This document shows positions 8,218 to 16,122 of a DNA stretch of 64,000 nt, piece by piece. The notes under the pieces are model-generated. The model did not search any database and had not been told where the DNA came from. It saw nothing but the letters and a program-made list of their open reading frames with translations. The position numbers and the translations under genes were made by a program. The stretch lies in assembly GCF_042676245.1 (NCBI RefSeq), contig NZ_JBHTKA010000001.1, positions 1,488,001 through 1,552,000 on the forward strand, written 5' to 3'. Within the stretch, counting starts at the first letter, position 1; every line of letters begins with the position of its first letter. This DNA comes from Ohtaekwangia kribbensis (lineage in GTDB: Bacteria > Bacteroidota > Bacteroidia > Cytophagales > Cyclobacteriaceae).

Positions 8218-9221
8218 GCCACACCGCAGTAGTTATTCTGAATTATAACGGGGAGAAATTTTTGAAACAGTTTCTCCCTGCTGTTATCTCACACTCCCGC
8301 GAAGCAGAGATCATTGTAGCTGACAACGGCTCTACCGATCAGTCGATCGCACTGCTTGAAAAAGATTTTCCATCCGTCAGGATCATTCGCCTCGATAATA
8401 ATTACGGATACTGCGGTGGCTATAACCGCGCACTGCGCCAGGTACAAGCCGATTACTATGTGTTGCTAAACTCAGATATAGAGGTAACTCCGCAGTGGCT
8501 TCAACCGATGATCGCGCTGTTGGACAGCAATCCATCTATAGCGGCTCTTCAACCGAAGATACTCTCTTATCATAATCGTAGCGTGTTTGAATATGCCGGT
8601 GCTGCCGGTGGCTTGATGGATACATTGGGCTATCCGTTCTGCCGGGGAAGAATATTTGATTATGTAGAAGAAGACAAAGGACAGTATAATGATATACGCC
8701 CGGTATTCTGGGCAACCGGAGCCTGTCTCATGATCCGATCAAAGGCTTATCACCAGTTCAATGGACTCGATGAAGATTTTTTCGCGCACATGGAAGAAAT
8801 AGACCTTTGCTGGAAACTTCATCGTGATAATCAACAGGTATACTATTGTGGAGCGAGTATAGTATACCATGTAGGAGCCGGTACGTTGGGCTATGAAAAC
8901 CCGCGCAAGACCTATCTTAACTTCCGAAACGGCCTCGCCCTTATCTTCAAACACTTTGATACGGCAGAGCTACTCTATAAATTTCCCGTGCGTATAGCCC
9001 TAGACTGGCTTGCGGCCTTTATGTATCTGCTAAAGGGTAAAACAGGAAACTTTACCGCTGTATTTCAGGCACATATCAGTTTTATAGGAGCTATCGGTAA
9101 TAACCAGCGAAAGCGCAGGCAACTGCGTAACCAATACCCGCATTATAGTAGAGTAAGTCTATATACTGGTATAGTTATAGTTGACTTCTTCCTTCGTGGT
9201 AAACGAAAGATCGGTCAATAG
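8214..9221 (+). CDS. Family 2 glycosyltransferase
   Basis: This 335-residue protein carries a GT-A fold at the N-terminus. It shows VVILNYNGEKFL, the sugar-nucleotide-binding IIVADNGSTDQS, the NYGYCGGYNRAL segment, and NSDIEV as the DxD-type metal site. A later FFAHMEEIDLCWKL motif carries the probable catalytic acidic pair and is typical of rhamnosyltransferase-like enzymes that build surface glycans. C-terminal hydrophobic stretches (FPVRIALDWLAAFMYLL) suggest membrane association. The substrate cannot be read from the sequence. Its end overlaps the convergent PspC-domain gene by seven bases. Confidence 0.9.
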   Translation: MSHTAVVILNYNGEKFLKQFLPAVISHSREAEIIVADNGSTDQSIALLEKDFPSVRIIRLDNNYGYCGGYNRALRQVQADYYVLLNSDIEVTPQWLQPMIALLDSNPSIAALQPKILSYHNRSVFEYAGAAGGLMDTLGYPFCRGRIFDYVEEDKGQYNDIRPVFWATGACLMIRSKAYHQFNGLDEDFFAHMEEIDLCWKLHRDNQQVYYCGASIVYHVGAGTLGYENPRKTYLNFRNGLALIFKHFDTAELLYKFPVRIALDWLAAFMYLLKGKTGNFTAVFQAHISFIGAIGNNQRKRRQLRNQYPHYSRVSLYTGIVIVDFFLRGKRKIGQ

Positions 9222-9442
9222 TCCCAGATGGGTTTACGCTTACGCAGATGTTTGCGCATGTTCATAATAAAGGCCAGGGAAAGGTATACGATCAGCGGAG
9301 AGCCGAACGTTATAAAGGAGGTATAAATAAAAAACAGACGTATACTGGATGTAGCGACACCCAGCTTTTCACCCAGATGCGTGCACACCCCGAAAGCCTG
9401 ACTCTCAAAGAAGTCCTGGATTTTATCCGTTAGTTGGTTCAT
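9215..9442 (-). CDS. PspC domain protein
   Basis: This 75-residue protein has one PspC-like segment. VCTHLGEKLGVATSSIRLFFIYTSFITFGSPLIVYLSLAFIM matches the GVcaGla-(hydrophobic) pattern of PspC, with a single membrane-spanning hairpin and a basic cytoplasmic tail (RKHLRKRKP). PspC proteins sense envelope stress in the phage-shock response. Here the domain stands alone, with an N-terminal amphipathic helix (MNQLTDKIQDFFES). It is convergent with the glycosyltransferase and divergent from the strongly promoted lipoprotein. Confidence 0.85.
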   Translation of the reverse strand: MNQLTDKIQDFFESQAFGVCTHLGEKLGVATSSIRLFFIYTSFITFGSPLIVYLSLAFIMNMRKHLRKRKPIWDY

Positions 9443-9567
9443 ATTATCTACACATTTAGATTTTCAACTTGTCAAAAAGTTGATTTATCGAGCAAAAATC
9501 CGGCTTACAAATATAACAGCCTCAGGCCCTTATTATTACCTATCTCATCTTATTTTTTTGAGTATAA

Positions 9568-9598
9568 TTGCAAAAAAATACACATAAGTATAGTTTTG
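9568..9598 (+). promoter_or_regulatory. Strong -33/-7 promoter of the OmpA-TPR lipoprotein
   Basis: TTG at 9568-9570 and TAGTTTTG at 9591-9598 are separated by 20 bases, a close match to the Bacteroidota consensus TTG-N19/20-TAnnTTTG. Transcription should start near 9602, about 33 bases before the ATG at 9635. Confidence 0.7.
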
Positions 9599-9634
9599 CA
9601 ACCTGTTAAAAATCAAACAATAAACCACAATCCA

Positions 9635-11410
9635 ATGAGAAAAGTAGTTTACTCATGTCTGGTCTTCGGTGCATTGACCCTTGCGGGCTGTACGCTGCCC
9701 AAGATGGTGAAGATGTCGAAAGAGCAGCAGCTCACTGTTACACCAAACCCGCTGGAAGTTCACAAAGACACTGTTGCCTTTGAAATGGCAGCAAACCTCC
9801 CTGTTAAAATGTTGAAGAAAGGTACAGTTTATACTGTGAACAGCTTCTATAAATATGGAGACAAAGAACTTGCACTGGATCCTATTCCATTCAAAGCTGA
9901 AGACTATCCAAATAGCAAGACTGAACAGCCTAAAGTAACCAAGAACTTCTCTTTCGCTTATCAGCCTGCCATGAAAACCGGTACGCTTGAAGTTGAAGGT
10001 GTAGCTTCTAAAGGCGAAAAGTCTAAAGCATCTCCTCGTATGCCTGTTGCAACAGGAGTAATCACTACTTCTAAACTTGTTAAGCCAGTATATTTCGCTG
10101 CCTATGCAGGTCACGGTTACAACAACCAGGAAGAACTTACACCAATTGTAATTCCTGATTTCATCTTCGAACAAGGTAAATCTGTTCTGAGAACATCTGA
10201 GATAAAGAGCCCTAAAGGAAAGCAGTTAGATGCATTCATCGCTTCTAAAAACGCTACCCGTACGGTAACTATCACGGGTACTCACTCTCCTGAAGGTGCT
10301 GAACGTATCAACAGCAAACTGTCTCCGGATCGTGCTGCTGCTATCGAAGCTTTCTACCGTAAGGAAATGAAGAAGTACGATTACAAAGGCAAGGCTGATT
10401 CTATCCAGTTCATCCTGAAGCCTGTAATCCAAGACTGGGCTCAATTCAAAACTGAACTCGAAGCTTATACTGGTATATCTTCTGAAGAGAAGGCTGAATA
10501 CCTGAACATCATCAACGGTGGCGGTACTTTCGAAGATCAGGAAAAACAAATGAAAGGTCTGAAGACTTACAAGAAAGTTTTCAAAGATGTATATCCTAAA
10601 CTGAGAACTGCTAAAACTGAAATTCTTGTTGTAAAAGAGAAGAAGACAGATGCAGAGATCTCTGTACTTGCTAAACAAATCACACAAAATTCAGTTAGCG
10701 CAGATACACTTTCTTTCGAAGAACTGATGTACGCTGCTACGCTTACTCCTTCATTGGATGAGAAAGCTGCGATCTACGAAGCTGCTACTAAAAAAGGTTC
10801 TAACTGGAATGCACACAACAACTTAGGTGCAGTATATATCGCTCAGGCTATTGAGAACCCTAGCAACGCTGCTGCTTTAGCAGACAAAGCTCAGGCTCAA
10901 TTAGACATCGCTGTTAAACTGCAGGAAGCTCCTGAAGTTCACGCTAACCTGGCTTCTGTATCCTTATTGAAAGGTAACGCGTATGCTGCTTACAACCACG
11001 CTAGTAAAGCGATCAGCAGCGGTCTTACTGGCGACAACGCAGCTGGTGTTAACGGTGTGAAAGGTGCTACTGAAATCATTAAAGCTGAGTACGCTGCAGC
11101 GGTTAGCTCTGAGTCTAACGCTACAGACAATGCTGACAACCTGTTCAACAAAGGTCTGGCACAAGTACTTAACAAAGATTACCAGAATGCATTAACTTCA
11201 TTCAATGAAGCTATCAGCAAAAACAGCAACCTTGCTATCGCTCACTACGGTGCAGCTGTAGCTTCTGCAAGATTAGGTCAGGCAGACGGTGTGGTTAGTC
11301 ACCTGACAGATGCAGTTAAAATTGATCCGTCTTTGAAAGAAGCAGCACTTAGCGACCTTGAGTTCGCGAAGTTCTCAGCTACTGAAACTTTCAGAAACGC
11401 ATTGAAATAA
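9635..11410 (+). CDS. OmpA-like/TPR outer-membrane lipoprotein
   Basis: The ATG at 9635 is chosen because it begins a lipoprotein signal with lipobox LAGC (Cys19) and lies just downstream of a good promoter; the open frame continues 67 codons upstream into promoter sequence. The 591-residue product has a beta-rich N-terminal part, an OmpA C-terminal-like segment (IPDFIFEQGKSVL, then THSPEGAERINSKLSPDRAAAIEAF with the peptidoglycan-contacting Asn and Arg pattern), and two C-terminal TPR blocks (WNAHNNLGAVYIAQA, ADNLFNKGLAQVLNKDYQNALTSFNEAI). Codon use is strongly optimised (ATC for Ile, few ATA) and TATA words are sparse, which points to high expression. It probably links outer membrane and peptidoglycan or scaffolds an envelope complex. 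An intrinsic terminator follows. Confidence 0.85.
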   Translation: MRKVVYSCLVFGALTLAGCTLPKMVKMSKEQQLTVTPNPLEVHKDTVAFEMAANLPVKMLKKGTVYTVNSFYKYGDKELALDPIPFKAEDYPNSKTEQPKVTKNFSFAYQPAMKTGTLEVEGVASKGEKSKASPRMPVATGVITTSKLVKPVYFAAYAGHGYNNQEELTPIVIPDFIFEQGKSVLRTSEIKSPKGKQLDAFIASKNATRTVTITGTHSPEGAERINSKLSPDRAAAIEAFYRKEMKKYDYKGKADSIQFILKPVIQDWAQFKTELEAYTGISSEEKAEYLNIINGGGTFEDQEKQMKGLKTYKKVFKDVYPKLRTAKTEILVVKEKKTDAEISVLAKQITQNSVSADTLSFEELMYAATLTPSLDEKAAIYEAATKKGSNWNAHNNLGAVYIAQAIENPSNAAALADKAQAQLDIAVKLQEAPEVHANLASVSLLKGNAYAAYNHASKAISSGLTGDNAAGVNGVKGATEIIKAEYAAAVSSESNATDNADNLFNKGLAQVLNKDYQNALTSFNEAISKNSNLAIAHYGAAVASARLGQADGVVSHLTDAVKIDPSLKEAALSDLEFAKFSATETFRNALK

Positions 11411-11439
11411 GGTAAACTCATTGGAATAACAATAGGTAG

Positions 11440-11472
11440 AAAACCCTTCCGAATGATCGGGAGGGTTTTTTA
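11440..11472 (+). terminator. Intrinsic terminator after the lipoprotein gene
   Basis: AACCCTTCCGA and TCGGGAGGGTT form an 11-bp stem with one mismatch and a four-base loop, followed by a T run. It lies about 30 bases after the stop codon. Confidence 0.88.
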
Positions 11473-11525
11473 TTTGCCCAATCCGTCCACGGATACTATT
11501 TTTACACGCTTTTCAAAATACCGAC

Positions 11526-12506
11526 ATGAGAGAAATCCAGTTTAGAGAGGCCTTGCGCGAGGCCATGAGCGAAGAAATGCGCAGAGACCCAAGCGTAGTG
11601 CTTATGGGTGAAGAGGTTGCCGAATACAACGGTGCCTACAAGGTGAGCCAGGGCATGCTGGCCGAATTCGGTGCCGAGCGTGTTTTAGACACTCCTATTT
11701 CAGAACTTGGTTTTGCAGGTATCGGTGTCGGAGCGGCCATGAACGGGCTGCGTCCAATCGTTGAATTTATGACATTCAACTTTTCCCTGGTGGCTATCGA
11801 CCAGGTGATCAACTCTGCTGCCAAAATATATTCAATGTCTGGCGGGCAATATAGTGCTCCGATGGTTTTCCGCGGACCTACCGGTAACGCAGGTCAGCTT
11901 GGTGCACAGCACTCTCAAAACTTCGAGAACTGGTATGCTAACTGCCCGGGATTGAAAGTAGTAGTTCCTTCCAATCCATATGATGCAAAAGGTCTTCTGA
12001 AAGCTTCCATCCGCGATAACGATCCGGTGATCTTCATGGAGTCTGAAGTGATGTATGGTGATAAAGGTGAAGTTCCTGCAGAGGAATACATTATCCCGAT
12101 TGGTCTTGCTGATATCAAGAAGGCCGGTAGTGATGTTACCATCGTTTCATTCGGTAAGATCATGAAAGTTGCTTTGGCTGCAGCGGCTGAACTTGAGAAA
12201 GAAGGTATATCTGCTGAAGTGATCGATCTTCGTTCCGTTCGTCCGATCGACTATGCTACTGTGGTTGAATCTGTAAAGAAAACAAACCGCCTGGTGATCG
12301 TTGAAGAAGCATGGCCTCTTTCATCTATCGCGACTGAAATTACATACCACGTACAGAAACATGCGTTCGATTACCTGGATGCTCCTATCCACCGTATCAA
12401 CAGCCTGGATGTACCACTGCCATATGCACCTACATTGATCCAAGCTATTCTGCCAAACGTAGAAAGAACGGTGAAGGCTGTGAAAGCTGTATTGTACAGA
12501 GACTAG
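11526..12506 (+). CDS. pdhB: Pyruvate dehydrogenase E1 component, beta subunit
   Basis: This 326-residue transketolase-like beta subunit pairs with a separately encoded alpha subunit to decarboxylate pyruvate with thiamine diphosphate and feed acetyl groups to E2. It has the pyrimidine-binding N-terminal domain (VLMGEEVAEYNGAYKVSQGM with the conserved Glu, DTPISELGFAGIGVGAA) and the C-terminal transketolase domain (VTIVSFGKIMKVALAAA, EVIDLRSVRPID, IVEEAW). PDH rather than branched-chain type is favoured by the GPTGNAGQLGAQHSQNFE segment. The alpha subunit is not adjacent, and a terminator closes the unit, so the gene is monocistronic here. Confidence 0.93.
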   Translation: MREIQFREALREAMSEEMRRDPSVVLMGEEVAEYNGAYKVSQGMLAEFGAERVLDTPISELGFAGIGVGAAMNGLRPIVEFMTFNFSLVAIDQVINSAAKIYSMSGGQYSAPMVFRGPTGNAGQLGAQHSQNFENWYANCPGLKVVVPSNPYDAKGLLKASIRDNDPVIFMESEVMYGDKGEVPAEEYIIPIGLADIKKAGSDVTIVSFGKIMKVALAAAAELEKEGISAEVIDLRSVRPIDYATVVESVKKTNRLVIVEEAWPLSSIATEITYHVQKHAFDYLDAPIHRINSLDVPLPYAPTLIQAILPNVERTVKAVKAVLYRD

Positions 12507-12528
12507 ATTATAGAAATTCAAACTATAT

Positions 12529-12564
12529 AAAAAGCCGCGTCTACCTGATGCGGCTTTTCTTTTT
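12529..12564 (+). terminator. Intrinsic terminator after pdhB
   Basis: AAAGCCGC and GCGGCTTT pair around an 11-base loop, followed by a T-rich tract. Confidence 0.85.
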
Positions 12565-12670
12565 CAGGGTACGCAATAGTATCTTTTATAGTACCGAACA
12601 TCTAAAATCGTAGTCATTTTCACCGAGGTGCCAACGGTTCTCGTTAATTTGTGGTATGTAAACAAAAATT

Positions 12671-13231
12671 ATGGAGCTACTATCCTATATAACCTCGAAG
12701 ATTAAACTCGATCCCGAAGTATGTTCCAAAATAGTAGCAGCCTTTAAAACGGAATCATATACCAGGGGCGCACACCTGATAAAGCCGGGCGGTTCGTCAT
12801 CAAAAGTATATTTTATCGAAAAAGGATTGATACGTACGTTTTACTATAAAGATGAGCGTGACATAACACAGTTCTTTTTCGATGCAGGGTCGTTTACCAC
12901 GCCTCTGAATAGTGTCTTCTACGGTAAACAAGAGCCCTACGGATGGGAAACTCTGGAAGACACCATCGTAAAGGTAATTCCATACCACGAACTGGAAGCA
13001 ATGTGCGTTCGTATACCCGAGGTTCAGCGGATGCTTTTTCTGGCTGCCATCGACACGCTGAATATGTTTGTTATTAAGCTGGAGTCTCTTCAATTCCAGA
13101 CGGCCGAGCAGCGCTACAGCTCCATGATGGAAATGTACCCCGAAATATTACTACGCGTACCGCTCGGTCATATAGCCTCATACCTCGGCATAACCCAGCA
13201 AACGCTTAGTGTGATCAGGGCCAAACGGTAA
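12671..13231 (+). CDS. Crp/Fnr family transcription regulator
   Basis: This 186-residue protein has an N-terminal cyclic-nucleotide-binding-type beta roll (YTRGAHLIKPGGSSSKVYFIEKGLIRTFYY, then WETLEDTIVKVIPYHEL), a long dimerisation helix (LFLAAIDTLNMFVIKLESLQFQTAEQRY) and a short C-terminal helix-turn-helix (PLGHIASYLGITQQTLSVIRAK). The canonical cAMP-binding GELALL/R-S motif is not preserved, so the ligand is uncertain. No Cys cluster of an Fe-S Fnr is present. It lies directly upstream of a nucleotide cyclase gene, and identical palindromes stand before that gene and the next operon, so it is the obvious candidate to bind them. Confidence 0.9.
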   Translation: MELLSYITSKIKLDPEVCSKIVAAFKTESYTRGAHLIKPGGSSSKVYFIEKGLIRTFYYKDERDITQFFFDAGSFTTPLNSVFYGKQEPYGWETLEDTIVKVIPYHELEAMCVRIPEVQRMLFLAAIDTLNMFVIKLESLQFQTAEQRYSSMMEMYPEILLRVPLGHIASYLGITQQTLSVIRAKR

Positions 13232-13253
13232 ATTTCTTTTCCCTACAGGGCGC

Positions 13254-13300
13254 TTTTTAATATATCTTAAAAAAGTATTCTCCGCTTCTCGCTTCTTTTG
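13254..13300 (+). promoter_or_regulatory. Palindromic operator plus -7 box of the cyclase gene
   Basis: TTTTTAA, six bases (TATATC), then TTAAAAA(A) occupies 13254-13274. Twenty-two bases further on, TTTG (13297-13300, in TTCTTTTG) is the likely end of a -7 box. The palindrome centre is 36 bases upstream of that G, which places it near -40, the class II activator position of Crp/Fnr proteins. The same 21 bases with the same spacing recur at 14568-14614. Confidence 0.6.
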
Positions 13301-13328
13301 CACCTGCAACGGCAGAACAAAGTAATTC

Positions 13329-14423
13329 ATGAAAGCGGCCATAAATAACTACGCGCGGAAAGTTAACCGACCTTACCTCATTGTATTGGTCATCGCTTAC
13401 GTAGCCGGAATGAACATTTTTGTCCTGCTGAAAATGCTCGGGCTAAAAGAATTGAACGAGATCAATCTCCAAACTCAACAGGCTCTGCTCCCACTCTCAT
13501 CGTGCATGGCCCTGCTCGTGGCACTGGGTATAGCATTCATGGAGGTGTATATATTTAATCGCTGGGAAAACTATCCTTTCGGAAGATTTATACTGTATAA
13601 ATACAGCATCATTATCTTGTTGATAACGACCGGTTGTATTCTCGTTTTTATATTCTTTGCACAGGTTTTTGAGAACAAATCTCTGAATGCATCGCTGCAG
13701 TCCATACCCGAATTCCTGCAAACCGAGATATTCCTTTCGGTATTCCTCTATCTTATACTTTTCAGTATTTTACTAAACATGATCAAAACGATCTATGACT
13801 ACCTGGGGCCGCAAGCTATTGTAGGTGCTCTTCTCGGAAAATATAGTCAGCCGGTAGAAGAAGATCTTACGTTTTTGTTCATCGACCTGCAGGCATCCAC
13901 CCGCATTGCCGAACAATTAGGACATGCACAATATAGTCGTTTTATAGAAAGCAGCTTTCAACTACTAACCGAAAGTATACATCAGCACGATGCAATTCTT
14001 TACCAGTTTGTAGGTGATGAAGCCGTGCTGCTTTGGCCTGCGCAAACTGCCCAGAAAACACTCGCACCATTAAAGCTATATTTTGACTTTATCAAAAAAA
14101 TCGATCAGCAGAGCAATTACTTTACAAAATCATTTGGAGAAACGCCTCGCTTTAAAGCTGCAGTACATACCGGGCTTGTTACCGTTACCGAAATACGTAC
14201 TATAAAACGAGACATCGTTTATCACGGAGATGTACTGAATACCTGTGCGCGGATGCTGGAGCAATGTAACACGCTGAAGAAAAATTTACTGGTATCATCA
14301 CCCGTAGCGAACTGGCTCCAGGAAGCAGACCGGTTTACTGCCTCATTTGCTACACAGCTTACCTTTCGCGGTAAAGCTTCTGAAACCACTATCTACGAAA
14401 TAACAACACCTTCAATACACTAG
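13329..14423 (+). CDS. Membrane class III adenylate/guanylate cyclase
   Basis: This 364-residue protein has four predicted membrane helices (about residues 16-38, 53-78, 92-114, 131-152) followed by a cytoplasmic class III cyclase domain. The metal-binding aspartates are D186 in FLFIDLQAST and D230 in QFVGDEAVLLW. The transition-state Asn and Arg are N304 and R308 in DVLNTCARM. All residues needed for catalysis therefore appear to be present. The substrate (ATP or GTP) is not certain, but this KRDIVYHGDVLN variant resembles Bacteroidota adenylate cyclases as I remember them. The gene follows a Crp/Fnr regulator by 97 bases and carries the shared palindrome in its promoter. Confidence 0.9.
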   Translation: MKAAINNYARKVNRPYLIVLVIAYVAGMNIFVLLKMLGLKELNEINLQTQQALLPLSSCMALLVALGIAFMEVYIFNRWENYPFGRFILYKYSIIILLITTGCILVFIFFAQVFENKSLNASLQSIPEFLQTEIFLSVFLYLILFSILLNMIKTIYDYLGPQAIVGALLGKYSQPVEEDLTFLFIDLQASTRIAEQLGHAQYSRFIESSFQLLTESIHQHDAILYQFVGDEAVLLWPAQTAQKTLAPLKLYFDFIKKIDQQSNYFTKSFGETPRFKAAVHTGLVTVTEIRTIKRDIVYHGDVLNTCARMLEQCNTLKKNLLVSSPVANWLQEADRFTASFATQLTFRGKASETTIYEITTPSIH

Positions 14424-14567
14424 GTTTTCATACCTATAGCCAACTATACTTTACGGCCATTTAATAGTGGCTTCTGAAATCATATTGCCGGCATACTCAA
14501 TACAAGTCCAAATTTATTTTCACATAGTTACCATACATGCTTAACAAAATCACCTTATGCCTATTCG

Positions 14568-14614
14568 TTTTTAATATATCTTAAAAAATATACTATGTCT
14601 TATAGTTTCCTTTG
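14568..14614 (+). promoter_or_regulatory. Palindromic operator plus -7 box of the redox/RND operon
   Basis: The 21 bases at 14568-14588 are identical to those at 13254-13274 (TTTTTAA-N6-TTAAAAA core). As in the first copy, TTTG of a -7-like box begins 22 bases after the palindrome (14611-14614). Flanking sequence is otherwise different, so the identity is not simply a recent duplication of the whole promoter. Confidence 0.6.
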
Positions 14615-14635
14615 CTTCATCAAAAAAGAAAAGAG

Positions 14636-15040
14636 ATGCAAGACAAAACGTTCAACAAACACCTGGTATATATAGCTGACGAAGCAGGCATGGCTTCTGT
14701 TTTCCCTGAATTAAAGCACGAACTTACCGAAACGTCTTCAACGGCAATAACCATACTATACCAATCCGTCAACGATCACTTTGCATTTACAAAAGAGCTG
14801 AACATACTCGAACGGTATTTTCCCGGAAAGCTATATATATCGTACGAATCCGAGGCCATGTCCGGTAATAATATATCCTGTCAAAGAACGATAGAAGCCA
14901 TTATTAACACGAACATCATTCCGGAGACGAGCTTTATCGTATCAGGACAAACTGAATTTATTGAACAAGTCAAAACAGTTTTACAGTTCCTGGGTATCAA
15001 CACAGTTACTGTTCATGAGCAGTTCTTTACCGACCTGTAG
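14636..15040 (+). CDS. Orphan ferredoxin-reductase-like NAD-binding domain
   Basis: The ATG at 14636 gives 134 residues; an in-frame TTG at 14612 overlaps the promoter and is rejected. The pattern follows the NAD(P)-binding half of ferredoxin-NADP reductase-type enzymes: VYIADEAGMASVFPELKHEL (cf. GtGIaP...L), ITILYQSVNDHFAFTKELNILERYFP, then SFIVSGQTEFIEQVKTVLQFLGI and the terminal VHEQFFTDL resembling the HxExF ending. The FAD-binding half is missing and no ferredoxin domain is attached, and the usual Cys-Gly of the last motif is Ser-Gly. It is the first gene of the RND efflux operon (48 bases upstream of the adaptor gene). It may be a nucleotide-sensing or partner subunit; the function is unknown. 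Confidence 0.62.
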   Translation: MQDKTFNKHLVYIADEAGMASVFPELKHELTETSSTAITILYQSVNDHFAFTKELNILERYFPGKLYISYESEAMSGNNISCQRTIEAIINTNIIPETSFIVSGQTEFIEQVKTVLQFLGINTVTVHEQFFTDL

Positions 15041-15087
15041 CACACTACACATCACATAATTCATCAACAGAAAATTATATATACTAT

Positions 15088-16116
15088 ATGAAATACAACT
15101 CTATTCTCGCCGTGCTCGTGCTATTCACAGCCTGCACAGGCAATCACGAACAAATCCACGCTGACGCAGACAGCGCCACGGCTGTAGAAGTGCAGAAGGT
15201 AACAGCACAAACAGTTCCGAACGTAATCACTTTAAGTGGAAGCATTGAAGGAAAAACTACCGTAAAGCTCGGTTTTATGGTACCGGGTAAAATTGAATAT
15301 ATAGCCGTAAAAGAAGGTTCACAGGTAACAAAAGATCAATTACTCGCAAACCTGGAGCCTACTAACTATACCATTGCCAAGCAGCTTTCTGATGTGCAGG
15401 AAAATGCTGCCCAGGATGAATTCAACCGCTTAGACCAGTTATATAAACGAGGCAGCCTGAGTGAAAGCGATCACACGAAAGCATCCTTTTCACTACAACA
15501 GGCTAAACTTCAGCAAAAGCTTGAGAATAAAAACCTGACCGACACAAAGCTCTATGCACCATTAACCGGTATACTGCTGAACAGGCAGGCAGAAGCAGGC
15601 GAGATCATTGCAGCCGGTACACCCTTGTTTGTAATCGCAGATATACAACATGTTATTGTCACAGCATTTATACCGGAAGGAGAATTACACCATGTTACCA
15701 TTGGGCAACAGGCAGCGATCAGCATTGCCGCATTGAATAAGAAATTTACCGGCAAGATTACTGAGGTCGGTGCTATTGCAGATGCTACATCGCGCGCCTT
15801 TACAATAAAAGCGGAGATCGCGAACAACGATATGCTTATACGCCCGGGAATGATTGCTGAAGTACAACTCAACGGTAACTCAGATAGTATGGGTATACTG
15901 GTTCCGGCAGAGTCTGTCATTCATGATGTAGACAATCAAAGCTATATATATGTTGTGGATGAAGCCACGCACAAAGCATTCAGACGCAAGGTAAGTCTGG
16001 GTAGCATGATCGATAATAAACTACAGATTATCGCGGGCTTGTCGGCAGGTGAAGTAATTGTAACAGCTGGTCAGTCAAAACTCACCGATGGTGTCAGTAT
16101 CACAGTCGTAAAATAA
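15088..16116 (+). CDS. RND efflux periplasmic adaptor lipoprotein
   Basis: This 342-residue membrane fusion protein has a lipobox ending at Cys16 (LFTAC) and therefore lipid-anchors in the periplasm. The lipoyl-like half-motifs (KLGFMVPGKIEYIAVKEGSQVTKDQLLANL and LYAPLTGILLNRQAEAGEIIAAGTPLFVIAD) flank a helical hairpin (residues about 95-150), followed by the beta-barrel domain and the membrane-proximal domain. It bridges the inner-membrane pump and the outer-membrane channel encoded next. Six bases separate it from the pump gene, so they form one operon. Confidence 0.93.
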   Translation: MKYNSILAVLVLFTACTGNHEQIHADADSATAVEVQKVTAQTVPNVITLSGSIEGKTTVKLGFMVPGKIEYIAVKEGSQVTKDQLLANLEPTNYTIAKQLSDVQENAAQDEFNRLDQLYKRGSLSESDHTKASFSLQQAKLQQKLENKNLTDTKLYAPLTGILLNRQAEAGEIIAAGTPLFVIADIQHVIVTAFIPEGELHHVTIGQQAAISIAALNKKFTGKITEVGAIADATSRAFTIKAEIANNDMLIRPGMIAEVQLNGNSDSMGILVPAESVIHDVDNQSYIYVVDEATHKAFRRKVSLGSMIDNKLQIIAGLSAGEVIVTAGQSKLTDGVSITVVK

Positions 16117-16122
16117 TAAGTC

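Noticed and set aside
9653..10687. Long minus-strand frames of 173 and 153 codons opposite the OmpA/TPR lipoprotein gene
   Set aside because: They are antisense to a strongly coding gene with biased codons, have no homology and unlikely composition.
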